From the NCBI RefSeq assembly GCF_026262505.1, contig NC_067208.1, positions 9,185,962 to 9,249,961 on the forward strand: a stretch of 64,000 bases of DNA, written 5' to 3'. The notes beneath the pieces are model-generated. The model was not told the origin of the DNA, ran no database searches, and saw nothing but the letters and a program-made list of their open reading frames with translations. Numbering within the stretch: position 1 is the first letter of the stretch; each line of letters opens with the position of its first letter. Source of the DNA: Trichomonas vaginalis G3 (taxonomy: Eukaryota; Parabasalia; Trichomonadida; Trichomonadidae). The translations under genes and the position numbers were made by a program. Below are positions 36,341 through 49,806 of this stretch, one piece after another.

Positions 36341-39196
36341 GGCGTCAAAAATTTTCTCACTGGGTTTTCGTGTATCAATCCCAGCTCATTATATACGCAA
36401 CCAATCAAAAATCTGATATGGGAGTCCAAGGCTAACTTTTTGTTGTCTACCTAATAAAAGAGGAAGCAGCATTAGTGAGAATAATCGCAAATATTCAATT
36501 TAAATTATCTTTTTATTCTTAATTTAAAGTGACAAAAAGAATAAAAAACCTATTCTAAGGCATGTTGTTATGTAAATGAGACTAGACATCATATTTTATG
36601 TTATGAAAAAAAAATATTTAGAATTTTAGAACAAAATAAATAGAAAAAATAGCATAACTTATGGATGTGCGTATATTAAATTTAATAAATTAAGAGAAAT
36701 TATTTTTGGCGCCAAAATTATTCGTTAACTCTCAAATTTTTCTGAGTCAATAAGCCGCCAAAAAAGTGTCATTTCTTTATAGGAAAGGAAACCTATTTGA
36801 CGAACAATCCGGACACTAGTGCCTCAGCGAATTTCCCCAAACCCACCAATCCCCTCCCTGCTGTTGTGCACCATCGATGGAAAGTAAGTCATCAATAGTC
36901 TCTTTTCCTGATTTCAAGCTAACGTTAGATCATTCATGAAAGAAATCATTGCCTTTCATCAGAGACTTTCGTTATAACTGCGCTGCTCTCAAGTTCATCT
37001 TGAGAAATTTACGTAATAACTGAATTCCCAAAGTTCTTTAGGTGATCCAAAACACTGTAGCTGCTTGAACTTTGGACGAGCCTCGCACCCCAGAGAATAG
37101 AAATCCCAATCTTGCTCATGTTTAGTTGAATTAGTCTGCAGCAGTACAGCTCTGATACCACAAGATCGTGATGTATACAAAGTCACAACGCTATTTGATT
37201 CAACAACTAGCTAGTTTTGACATCAAATTGCAAAATTTGACTTCGTTATGAGCTCTTTGTAGCAAAAATACATTACACTTAAAGACTAGTTGCTAGACTG
37301 TAGTAGTTTGTTCGTATATATCTATTTTTCCCCAACGTATTGCATACTACATTTTGACAAGACTTGCAACCTTATAGTAACCTCGTTGGGAATTGTTCAA
37401 GCAAAGCGTAGGTAGTTAAGGTCGAGTAAGAGTTCTTCTTAAATCTTTCACTGAATGAGTAGGTGTTGGAAGAACTGTTCTCTAAAGCGATACAGTTGCG
37501 CTACATGTTCGTCAACTTGTCTAGAAATAAATATATCATTTGTTTTATACGTTTTTTCGTAATAAATCTATTTGTATTTGTTGTATTTGAGTATGAAGAT
37601 AACAAAAACTACGGCATAAGACGCAGTACACTGGGCTTCGTTGCCATTTTATTTACCATGTTAAGAATAAACTTAACAGACATGCTTTGTTTTCGACGAA
37701 GCCATCTAAAATAACGTACATCTAAATAAAACTAAAAAACTGTAAAATTTCTTTATTTGATAGTATACTTCAAATTATGCACTATACCTTCTAGAATTCT
37801 ATAACACTCTTTGCATATAATTTTTTTAAAAAAAGTTATATCTCGACAAAAATATGATTTATCAATAGAGTATGTAAAATAAAACTCATTCGCAGTATTA
37901 AAAAATCGTAAATCTTTCCAAAAAAATTTTGAATTACAAATTTTAAAACTTAAAACAACATTTTTTGAAGCGAAAAAACGAAATCTAATTTTTTTTGGAA
38001 AATTTAGAATAAATAGAGCTCTTTAACTCGTCGAATACAAATTGTTTTCAAGTTTTTTTCGACCGGAAATTGAACTTTTAGAGTTTATACAATAAGATTC
38101 ACATGAAAAAATACGGGTTTAACAAAGAAATCACCAATATAAAGGTTTTTTAGTAGAACGAGATTGATAAAAACTATGGTATGATAAAAAGACGATAATT
38201 TTTTTGGCGGGATAATTGAAGAATATGAATGATTCGAATTACAGACATACTCTAGTCCGAAACTTACTATGGTTCGTGACTTATTTTTGACACAGAATAG
38301 CTGTAGACTAAGGCTTACTCTAGATCCAGACTTATTATACAATTAAATTTGCTTTTGGAATAAGACTTAATTTTAGTTACAAACTTATCTTAATATCAGA
38401 CTTATATTTAGAATCAGACTTACTTTAGTCTAGAACTTACATTTAGAATCAGACTTCCATTTCAAGTCAGACTTACTTTCGTCCGAGACTTAAATTTCAA
38501 GTCAGACTTACTTTCGTCCGAGACTTAAATTTCAAGTCAGACTTACTTTCGTCCGAGACTTACATTTCAAGTCATACTTACTTTCTTCCAAGACTTACTT
38601 TCGTCCGAGACTTACATTTCAAGTCATACTTACTTTCGTCCGAGACTTAAATTTCTAGTCAGACTTACATTTCAAGTCATACTTACTTTCGTCCGAGACT
38701 TAAATTTCTAGTCAGACTTACATTTCAAGTCATACTTACTTTCGTCCGAGACTTACATTTCAAGTCAGACTTACATTTCAAGTCATACTTACTTTCGTCC
38801 GAGACTTACATTTCAAGTCAGACTTACTTTCGTCCGAGACTTACATTTCAAGTCAGACTTACTTTCGTCCAAGACTTAAATTTCAAGTCAGACTTACATT
38901 TCAAGTCAGACTTACTTTCGTCCGAGACTTACATTTCAAGTCATACTTACTTTCGTCCGAGACTTACATTTCAAGTCATACTTACTTTCGTCCGAGACTT
39001 ACATTTCAAGTCAGACTTACTTTCGTCCGAGACTTACATTTTAAGTCATACTTACATTAATATCAAACTTATATTAACCTACGACTTACTTTTATTCCCA
39101 GACATCTTGATCCACACTGACATTGAAAACCACTCATACATCTGAAGCCACTCAAACATCTAGATCCACTACGACATGGAGATCCACTCAAACATA
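36341..39196 (+). repeat. E3 left terminal inverted repeat (long arm)
   Basis: Long arm with the 35-base array at about 38430-39045. It carries cassette type B at 36775-37013, the only case of a long arm with B, and a minus-strand G-quadruplex motif at 36835-36858. Confidence 0.85.
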
Positions 39197-39502
39197 ATTT
39201 TTGCTCTCTAACTACATTTTTATATGATTTTACAACATAAATTTTCTTCTTTACCTAAAGATTATTCGCAATATCTGAATATCATTAATTAATTGAGATA
39301 TTCAAGTTTTGACAGCGGATTTGGAAAGCAGACTTGATGGAGATTTTAAATCTGATGTCAAATCTTGGTTTTGTGCATTATTGGAAGAGAAAAAAGGGTG
39401 TTAATTGCAAATCTTAAATATAGTTTTTTACGAAAAATGTAATTAGGGTTAGAATCATAGAAAGATATATCTGTCAGACATTGTTATGTGTGACAGATAA
39501 TA
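39197..39502. other. E3 unique stretch
   Basis: Nearly identical to 25733-26038 of E2, same orientation. No gene seen. Confidence 0.6.
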
Positions 39503-42500
39503 TTGCATCTCATAGACACTGTTGCATCTGTCAGACACTGTTGCATCTGTCAGACACTGTTAAATTTCATAGACACTGTTGCATCTCATACACACTGTTG
39601 CATCTGTCAGACACTATTGCATCTTTCAGACACTGTTGCATCTCATAGACACTGTTGCATCTCATAGACACTGTTGCATCTTTCAGACACTGTTGCATCT
39701 CATAGACACTGTTGCATCTCATAGACACTGTTAAATTTCATAGACACTGATGCATCTCATAGACACTGATGCATCTCATAGACACTGTTGCATCTCATAG
39801 ACACTGTTGCATCTCATAGACACTGTTGCATCTCATAGACACTGTTGCATCTCATAGACACTGTTGCATCTCATAGACACTGTTGCATCTCATAGACACT
39901 GTTGCATCTCATAGACACTGTTGCATCTTTCAGACACTGTTGCATCTTTCAGACACTGTTGCATCTCATAGACACTGTTGCATCTCATAGACACTGTTGC
40001 ATCTCATAGACACTGTTGCATCTTTCAGACACTGTTGCATCTCATAGACACTGTTGCATCTTTCAGACACTGTTGCATCTTTCAGACACTGTTGCATCTC
40101 ATAGACACTGTTGCATCTATCACTTACTTTTGCTTCTGTTAGATACTATTGTATCTTTCAGACACTGTTGCATCTTTCAGACACTGTTGCATTTCATAGA
40201 CACTGTTGCATCTGTCAGACACTGTTGCATCTCATAGACACTGTTGCATCTATCACTTACTTTTGCTTCTGTTAGATACTATTGTATCTCATAGACACTG
40301 TTGCATCTGTCAGACACTGTTGCATCTTTCAGACACTGTTGCATCTCATAGACACTGTTGCATCTGTCAGACACTGTTGCATCTCATAGACACTGTTGCA
40401 TCTGTCAGACACTGTTGCATCTTTCAGATACTGTTGCATCTTTCAGACACTGTTGCATCTCATAGACACTGTTGCATCTATCACTTACTTTTGCTTCTGT
40501 TAGATACTATTGTATCTCTCAGACACTCTTGCATCTCTCAGACACTGTTAAATTTCATAGACACTGTTGCATCTGTCAGACACTGTTGCATCTCATAGAC
40601 ACTGTTGCATCTATAAGTCACTGTTGCATCTATCACTTACTTTTGCTTCTGTTAGATACTATTGTATCTCTCAAACACTGTTGCATCTCATAGACACTGT
40701 TGCATCTCATAGACACTGATGCATCTCATAGACACTGTTGCATCTGTCAGACACTGTTAAATTTCATAGACACTGTTGCATCTCATAGACACTGTTGCAT
40801 CTCATAGACACTGTTGCATCTTTCAGACACTGTTGCATCTGTCAGACACTGTTGCATCTCATAGACACTGTTGCATCTGTCAGACACTGTTGCATCTTTC
40901 AGACACTGTTGCATCTCATAGACACTGTTGCATCTGTCAGACACTGTTGCATCTCATAGACACTGTTGCATCTCATAGACACTGTTGCATCTGTCAGACA
41001 CTGTTGCATCTCATAGACACTGTTGCATCTGTCAGACACTGTTGCATCTCATAGACACTGTTGCATCTCATAGACACTGTTGCATCTGTCAGACACTGTT
41101 GCATCTCATAGACACTGATGCATCTCATAGACACTGTTGCATCTCATAGACACTGTTGCATCTGTCAGACACTGTTGCATCTTTCAGACACTGTTGCATC
41201 TCATAGACACTGTTGCATCTCATAGACACTGTTGCATCTGTCAGACACTGTTGCATCTGTCAGACACTGTTGCATCTCATAGACACTGTTGCATCTCATA
41301 GACACTGTTGCATCTGTCAGACACTGTTGCATCTTCAGACACTGTTGCATCTCAGACACTGTTGCATCTCATAGACACTGTTGCATCTGTCAGACACTGT
41401 TGCATCTTTCAGACACTGTTGCATCTCATAGACACTGTTGCATCTGTCAGACACTGTTGCATCTCAGACACTGTTGCATCTCATAGACACTGTTGCATCT
41501 GTCAGACACTGTTGCATCTTTCAGACACTGTTGCATCTTTCAGACACTGTTGCATCTCATAGACACTGTTGCATCTTCAGACACTGTTGCATCTCATAGA
41601 CACTGTTGCATCTGTCAGACACTGTTGCATCTGTCAGACACTGTTGCATCTCATAGACACTGTTGCATCTTTCAGACACTGTTGCATCTGTCAGACACTG
41701 TTGCATCTGTCAGACACTGTTAAATTTCATAGACACTGTTGCATCTCATAGACACTGTTGCATCTCATAGACACTGTTGCATCTTTCAGACACTGTTGCA
41801 TCTGTCAGACACTGTTGCATCTCATAGACACTGTTGCATCTGTCAGACACTGTTGCATCTTTCAGACACTGTTGCATCTCATAGACACTGTTGCATCTGT
41901 CAGACACTGTTGCATCTGTCAGACACTGTTGCATCTCATAGACACTGTTGCATCTGTCAGACACTGTTGCATCTTTCAGACACTGTTGCATCTTTCAGAC
42001 ACTGTTGCATCTCATAGACACTGTTGCATCTCATAGACACTGTTGCATCTGTCAGACACTGTTAAATTTCATAGACACTGTTGCATCTGTCAGACAATGT
42101 TGCATCTCATAGACACTGTTAAATTTCATAGACACTGTTGCATCTCATAGACACTGTTGCATCTGTCAGACACTGTTGCATCTGTCAGACACTGTTGCAT
42201 CTTTCAGATACTGTTGCATCTTTCAGACACTGTTGCATCTGTCAGACACTGTTGCATCTGTCAGACACTGTTGCATCTGTCAGACACTGTTGCATCTCAT
42301 AGACACTGTTGCATCTCATAGACACTGTTGCATCTGTCAGACACTGTTGCATCTGTCAGATACTATTGTATCTCATAGACACTGTTGCATCTGTCAGACA
42401 CTGTTGCTTCTGTTAGATACTATTGTATCTCTCAAACACTGTTGCATCTCATAGACACTGTTGCATCTGTCAGACACTGTTGCATCTCATAGACACTGTT

Positions 42501-45500
42501 GCATCTATCACTTACTTTTGCTTCTGTTAGATACTATTGTATCTTTCAGACACTGTTGCATCTTTCAGACACTGTTGCATTTCATAGACACTGTTGCATC
42601 TTTCAGACACTGTTGCATCTGTCAGACACTGTTGCATCTCATAGACACTGTTGCATCTATCACTTACTTTTGCTTCTGTTAGATACTATTGTATCTCATA
42701 GACACTGTTGCATCTGTCAGACACTGTTGCATCTTTCAGACACTGTTGCATCTCATAGACACTGTTGCATCTGTCAGACACTGTTGCATCTCATAGACAC
42801 TGTTGCATCTGTCAGACACTGTTGCATCTGTCAGATACTGTTGCATCTTTCAGACACTGTTGCATCTCATAGACACTGTTGCATCTCATAGACACTGTTG
42901 CATCTGTCAGACACTGTTGCTTCTGTTAGATACTATTGTATCTCTCAGACACTCTTGCATCTCTCAGACACTGTTAAATTTCATAGACACTGTTGCATCT
43001 GTCAGACACTGTTGCATCTCATAGACACTGTTGCATCTATAAGTCACTGTTGCATCTATCACTTACTTTTGCTTCTGTTAGATACTATTGTATCTCTCAA
43101 ACACTGTTGCATCTCATAGACACTGTTGCATCTCATAGACACTGATGCATCTCATAGACACTGTTGCATCTGTCAGACACTGTTAAATTTCATAGACACT
43201 GTTGCATCTCATAGACACTGTTGCATCTCATAGACACTGTTGCATCTTTCAGACACTGTTGCATCTGTCAGACACTGTTGCATCTCATAGACACTGTTGC
43301 ATCTGTCAGACACTGTTGCATCTTTCAGACACTGTTGCATCTCATAGACACTGTTGCATCTCATAGACACTGTTGCATCTGTCAGACACTGTTAAATTTC
43401 ATAGACACTGTTGCATCTGTCAGACAATGTTGCATCTCATAGACACTGTTAAATTTCATAGACACTGTTGCATCTCATAGACACTGTTGCATCTGTCAGA
43501 CACTGTTGCATCTGTCAGACACTGTTGCATCTCATAGACACTGTTGCATCTGTCAGACACTGTTGCATCTTTCAGACACTGTTGCATCTTTCAGACACTG
43601 TTGCATCTTTCAGACACTGTTGCATCTCATAGACACTGTTGCATCTCATAGACACTGTTGCATCTGTCAGACACTGTTAAATTCATAGACACTGTTGCAT
43701 CTGTCAGACAATGTTGCATCTCATAGACACTGTTAAATTTCATAGACACTGTTGCATCTCATAGACACTGTTGCATCTGTCAGACACTGTTGCATCTGTC
43801 AGACACTGTTGCATCTTTCAGACACTGTTGCATCTGTCAGACACTGTTGCATCTGTCAGACACTGTTGCATCTGTCAGACACTGTTGCATCTCATAGACA
43901 CTGTTGCATCTCATAGACACTGTTGCATCTGTCAGACACTGTTGCATCTGTCAGATACTATTGTATCTCATAGACACTGTTGCATCTGTCAGACACTGTT
44001 GCTTCTGTTAGATACTATTGTATCTCTCAAACACTGTTGCATCTCATAGACACTGTTGCATCTGTCAGACACTGTTGCATCTCATAGACACTGTTGCATC
44101 TATCACTTACTTTTGCTTCTGTTAGATACTATTGTATCTTTCAGACACTGTTGCATCTTTCAGACACTGTTGCATTTCATAGACACTGTTGCATCTTTCA
44201 GACACTGTTGCATCTGTCAGACACTGTTGCATCTCATAGACACTGTTGCATCTATCACTTACTTTTGCTTCTGTTAGATACTATTGTATCTCATAGACAC
44301 TGTTGCATCTGTCAGACACTGTTGCATCTTTCAGACACTGTTGCATCTCATAGACACTGTTGCATCTGTCAGACACTGTTGCATCTCATAGACACTGTTG
44401 CATCTGTCAGACACTGTTGCATCTGTCAGATACTGTTGCATCTTTCAGACACTGTTGCATCTCATAGACACTGTTGCATCTGTCAGACACTGTTGCATCT
44501 GTCAGACACTGTTGCATCTGTCAGACACTGTTGCATCTGTCAGACACTGTTGCTTCTGTTAGATACTATTGTATCTCTCAGACACTCTTGCATCTCTCAG
44601 ACACTGTTAAATTTCATAGACACTGTTGCATCTGTCAGACACTGTTGCATCTCATAGACACTGTTGCATCTATAAGTCACTGTTGCATCTATCACTTACT
44701 TTTGCTTCTGTTAGATACTATTGTATCTCTCAAACACTGTTGCATCTCATAGACACTGTTGCATCTCATAGACACTGATGCATCTCATAGACACTGTTGC
44801 ATCTGTCAGACACTGTTAAATTTCATAGACACTGTTGCATCTCATAGACACTGTTGCATCTCATAGACACTGTTGCATCTGTCAGACACTGTTGCATCTC
44901 AGACACTGTTGCATCTCATAGACACTGTTGCATCTGTCAGACACTGTTGCATCTTTCAGACACTGTTGCATCTTCATAGACACTGTTGCATCTGTCAGAC
45001 ACTGTTGCATCTCATAGACACTGTTGCATCTCATAGACACTGTTGCATCTGTCAGACACTGTTGCATCTTTCAGACACTGTTGCATCTCATAGACACTGT
45101 TGCATCTGTCAGACACTGTTGCATCTCATAGACACTGTTGCATCTGTCAGACACTGTTGCATCTTTCAGACACTGTTGCATCTTTCAGACACTGTTGCAT
45201 CTTTCAGACACTGTTGCATCTCATAGACACTGTTGCATCTCATAGACACTGTTGCATCTGTCAGACACTGTTAAATTTCATAGACACTGTTGCATCTGTC
45301 AGACAATGTTGCATCTCATAGACACTGTTAAATTTCATAGACACTGTTGCATCTCATAGACACTGTTGCATCTGTCAGACACTGTTGCATCTGTCAGACA
45401 CTGTTGCATCTTTCAGATACTGTTGCATCTTTCAGACACTGTTGCATCTGTCAGACACTGTTGCATCTGTCAGACACTGTTGCATCTTTCAGACACTGTT

Positions 45501-46043
45501 GCATCTCATAGACACTGTTGCATCTGTCAGACACTGTTGCATCTCATAGACACTGTTGCATCTGTCAGACACTGTTGCATCTTTCAGACACTGTTGCATC
45601 TTTCAGACACTGTTGCTTCTGTTAGATACTATTGTATCTCTCAAACACTGTTGCATCTCATAGACACTGTTGCATCTGTCAGACACTGTTGCATCTCATA
45701 GACACTGTTGCATCTATCACTTACTTTTGCTTCTGTTAGATACTATTGTATCTCTCAGACACTCTTGCATCTCTCAGACACTGTTAAATTTCATAGACAC
45801 TGTTGCATCTGTCAGACACTGTTGCATCTCATAGACACTGTTGCATCTATAAGTCACTGTTGCATCTATCACTTACTTTTGCTTCTGTTAGATACTATTG
45901 TATCTCTCAGACACTCTTGCATCTCTCAGACACTATGCCATCTCATTAACACTGTTGCATCTTTCATTGACTTTTTTATCTCTCTGGAAATATTTTATCT
46001 CTATAATATTTTTTATATCTCCCAAACTTTTACATCTTTCTGA
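39503..46043. repeat. E3 19-base repeat array (about 344 units)
   Basis: Closely follows the unit order of the E2 array, with occasional loss or gain of one monomer (for example one unit missing near 40205) and a few one-base losses at 41330-41580 and 44890-44980. The marker at 42506 recurs at 44101, the same roughly 84-monomer higher-order period as in E2. Confidence 0.95.
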
Positions 46044-46176
46044 TTTTTTTTTATCCTTTTTCATTCTGTTCTGTATATCGAATCTTTATATAACAAATAA
46101 TTAAATAGTTTCTCATATTTATTAACTGTTTTTATAAACAATAATCATACACATTTTATTCATATAAATATTTTTT

Positions 46177-46840
46177 TCACAAACCATTTTTCCTCTTCCT
46201 TCTTAAACAAAAATCCGGATCTCTTTCCTTGTCTTTATTATCAAAAACTTCTCGATAATTTTTGAAATCATGTCTTTGTTTTGCTGATATTCATCTGATT
46301 CTTCCGGAAGATATGCACTTAATTATGCCAAATCTATCACTTCTGGATGTGTTTTTTCTTAATGATGAATATAAATGAATTGCCTGAATTGTATATCATA
46401 ATCGATGTTCATCCAAGATTAAACATGAAGCTTGTTGCCTTGTCAATTGACGGAAGATTTAAAATGCGTTGAACAAGACTTTTAACTCCTATATCTGGAG
46501 TTACTTGTTCTTCATACAAGTAAATTTCGTTCTCAACTTTGGTTGTAAATGTTTTCCGAGCCGAAATTTTGCATTGTTCATTTTTCCGATCACCCTTTCC
46601 TATCGGATTGTCTTCATCATCATAAACTAGAATATTCTTCGAACTATTGAATTCCAATTTTCCAATATGAAATGCTTTAGGTTTTTCTAAATCGGCCGGT
46701 TTTACATCTAAGATGTTATGAATACATGGAATATGAACACCATATAGTTTATAAACATTTTCCATGTTGCAGTTGCATTTACAATGCTGTTCGACTTTAT
46801 TTTTAATTGCCGAAATTTTCAATTTTCTATAAAGTTTCAT
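46177..46840 (-). pseudogene. E3 copy of the 220-residue gene, damaged
   Basis: The first 143 codons match E1 and E2. Between about 46205 and 46415 at least five small length changes relative to E2 destroy the C-terminal third. Their clustering in about 210 bases, in a region otherwise identical among copies, suggests either consensus errors in the assembly or a damaged stretch. Confidence 0.75.
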
Positions 46841-46860
46841 TACATTATCATTTTTTGGAT

Positions 46861-49312
46861 TATGTTTGAGTGGATTTAGATGTATGAGTAGTTTTCAATG
46901 TCAGTGTGGATCAAGATGTCTGGGAATAAAAGTAAGTCGTAGGTTAATATAAGTTTGATATTAATGTAAGTATGACTTAAAATGTAAGTCTCGGACGAAA
47001 GTAAGTCTGACTTGAAATGTAAGTCTCGGACGAAAGTAAGTATGACTTGAAATGTAAGTCTGACTTGAAATGTAAGTCTGACTTGAAATGTAAGTCTCGG
47101 ACGAAAGTAAGTCTGACTTGAAATGTAAGTCTCGGACGAAGGTAAGACAGACTTGAAATGGAAGTTTCGGACGAAAGTAAGTCTGACTTGAAATGGAAGT
47201 CTGATTCTAAATGTAAGTTCTAGACTAAAGTAAGTCTGATTCTAAATATAAGTCTGATATTAAGATAAGTTTGTAACTAAAATTAAGTCTTATTCCAAAA
47301 GCAAATTTAATTGTATAATAAGTCTGGATCTAGAGTAAGCCTTAGTCTACAGCTATTCTGTGTCAAAAATAAGTCACGAACCATAGTAAGTTTCGGACTA
47401 GAGTATGTCTGTAATTCGAATCATTCATATTCTTCAATTATCCCGCCAAAAAAATTATCGTCTTTTTATCATACCATAGTTTTTATCAATCTCGTTCTAC
47501 TAAAAAACCTTTATATTGGTGATTTCTTTGTTAAACCCGTATTTTTTCATGTGAATCTTATTGTATAAACTCTAAAAGTTCAATTTCCGGTCGAAAAAAA
47601 CTTGAAAACAATTTGTATTCGACGAGTTAAAGAGCTCTATTTATTCTAAATTTTCCAAAAAAAATTAGATTTCGTTTTTTCGCTTCAAAAAATGTTGTTT
47701 TAAGTTTTAAAATTTGTAATTCAAAATTTTTTTGGAAAGATTTACGATTTTTTAATACTGCGAATGAGTTTTATTTTACATACTCTATTGATAAATCATA
47801 TTTTTGTCGAGATATAACTTTTTTTAAAAAAATTATATGCAAAGAGTGTTATAGAATTCTAGAAGGTATAGTGCATAATTTGAAGTATACTATCAAATAA
47901 AGAAATTTTACAGTTTTTTAGTTTTATTTAGATGTACGTTATTTTAGATGGCTTCGTCGAAAACAAAGCATGTCTGTTAAGTTTATTCTTAACATGGTAA
48001 ATAAAATGGCAACGAAGCCCAGTGTACTGCGTCTTATGCCGTAGTTTTTGTTATCTTCATACTCAAATACAACAAATACAAATAGATTTATTACGAAAAA
48101 ACGTATAAAACAAATGATATATTTATTTCTAGACAAGTTGACGAACATGTAGCGCAACTGTATCGCTTTAGAGAACAGTTCTTCCAACACCTACTCATTC
48201 AGTGAAAGATTTAAGAAGAACTCTTACTCGACCTTAACTACCTACGCTTTGCTTGAACAATTCCCAACGAGGTTACTATAAGGTTGCAAGTCTTGTCAAA
48301 ATGTAGTATGCAATACGTTGGGGAAAAATAGATATATACGAACAAACTACTACAGTCTAGCAACTAGTCTTTAAGTGTAATGTATTTTTGCTACAAAGAG
48401 CTCATAACGAAGTCAAATTTTGCAATTTGATGTCAAAACTAGCTAGTTGTTGAATCAAATAGCGTTGTGACTTTGTATACATCACGATCTTGTGGTATCA
48501 GAGCTGTACTGCTGCAGACTAATTCAACTAAACATGAGCAAGATTGGGATTTCTATTCTCTGGGGTGCGAGGCTCGTCCAAAGTTCAAGCAGCTACAGTG
48601 TTTTGGATCACCTAAAGAACTTTGGGAATTCAGTTATTACATAAATTTCTCAAGATGAACTTGAGAGCAGCGCAGTTATAACGAAAGTCTCTGATGAAAG
48701 GCAATGATTTCTTTCATGAATGATCTAACGTTAGCTTGAAATCAGGAAAAGAGACTATTGATGACTTACTTTCCATCGATGGTGCACAACAGCAGGGAGG
48801 GGATTGGTGGGTTTGGGGAAATTCGCTGAGGCACTAGTGTCCGGATTGTTCGTCAAATAGGTTTCCTTTCCTATAAAGAAATGACACTTTTTTGGCGGCT
48901 TATTGACTCAGAAAAATTTGAGAGTTAACGAATAATTTTGGCGCCAAAAATAATTTCTCTTAATTTATTAAATTTAATATACGCACATCCATAAGTTATG
49001 CTATTTTTTCTATTTATTTTGTTCTAAAATTCTAAACATTTTTTTTTCATAACATAAAATATGATGTCTAGTCTCATTTACATAACAACATGCCTTAGAA
49101 TAGGTTTTTTATTCTTTTTGTCACTTTAAATTAAGAATAAAAAGATAATTTAAATTGAATATTTGCGATTATTCTCACTAATGCTGCTTCCTCTTTTATT
49201 AGGTAGACAACAAAAAGTTAGCCTTGGACTCCCATATCAGATTTTTGATTGGTTGCGTATATAATGAGCTGGGATTGATACACGAAAACCCAGTGAGAAA
49301 ATTTTTGACGCC
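46861..49312 (-). repeat. E3 right terminal inverted repeat (short arm)
   Basis: Short arm with 35-base units at about 46975-47225 and cassette type B at 48640-48878, with the G-quadruplex motif at 48795-48818. Confidence 0.85.
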
Positions 49313-49806
49313 CAAATTCTTCTATAATTTCTTCTTTATAATCTGGTTTTATATGTGAAACCTACATTTTATAAAGCTATATAAGTTATAATCAAACTAT
49401 ATTAATGAAAAACAACAGTAATATGAACAATTTGATTAAAAACGGGAAAAAAGAAGCAATATTTGAAGGGAAAATAGAAAGAATCCTAATCGATTGTAAA
49501 TGTTGTAAAGTTTTTATTGAAGCATTCATATAGTATAGCTATATTTATACTTCATGCGAAATATTATAGTCTTATTTCCAATTTCTGGTTGAAGTTACCT
49601 TCTGGTTTTCTTATACTATGTGTGTTATTATTCGTGCTATGACTTAGAATGTTGAACTTCTATTTTTTTATTGAAATTTTGATTACAAAAAAAAACTCTC
49701 AAAAAAAAGAACAAGTAATTTGTTAACATTGTTTTACATTAAGGGTAACTGAAATAATAATAAATATTTGTTTTTAAAACCATTAAATTTCTTCATCTGG
49801 TTATAT
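49313..49806 (+). repeat. host spacer, copy 3 (494 bases)
   Basis: Same sequence and orientation as copies 1 and 2; a small difference lies near 49408-49415. It ends with TGGTTATAT, the left duplication of E4. Confidence 0.85.
49798..49806. repeat. target site duplication of E4, left copy
   Basis: TGGTTATAT, repeated exactly at 62784-62792 beyond the right end of E4. Confidence 0.85.

Larger units (their letters stand above)
36341..49312 (-). mobile_element. giant DNA element E3 (13.0 kb), inverted interior
   Basis: Long arm 36341-39196, unique stretch 39197-39502, 19-base array 39503-46043, damaged 220-residue gene 46840-46177, short arm 46861-49312. Like E2 it is flanked by TGGTTATAT on the left and CAAATTCTT on the right, so it is a product of local amplification. 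Both ends carry cassette B. Confidence 0.8.
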
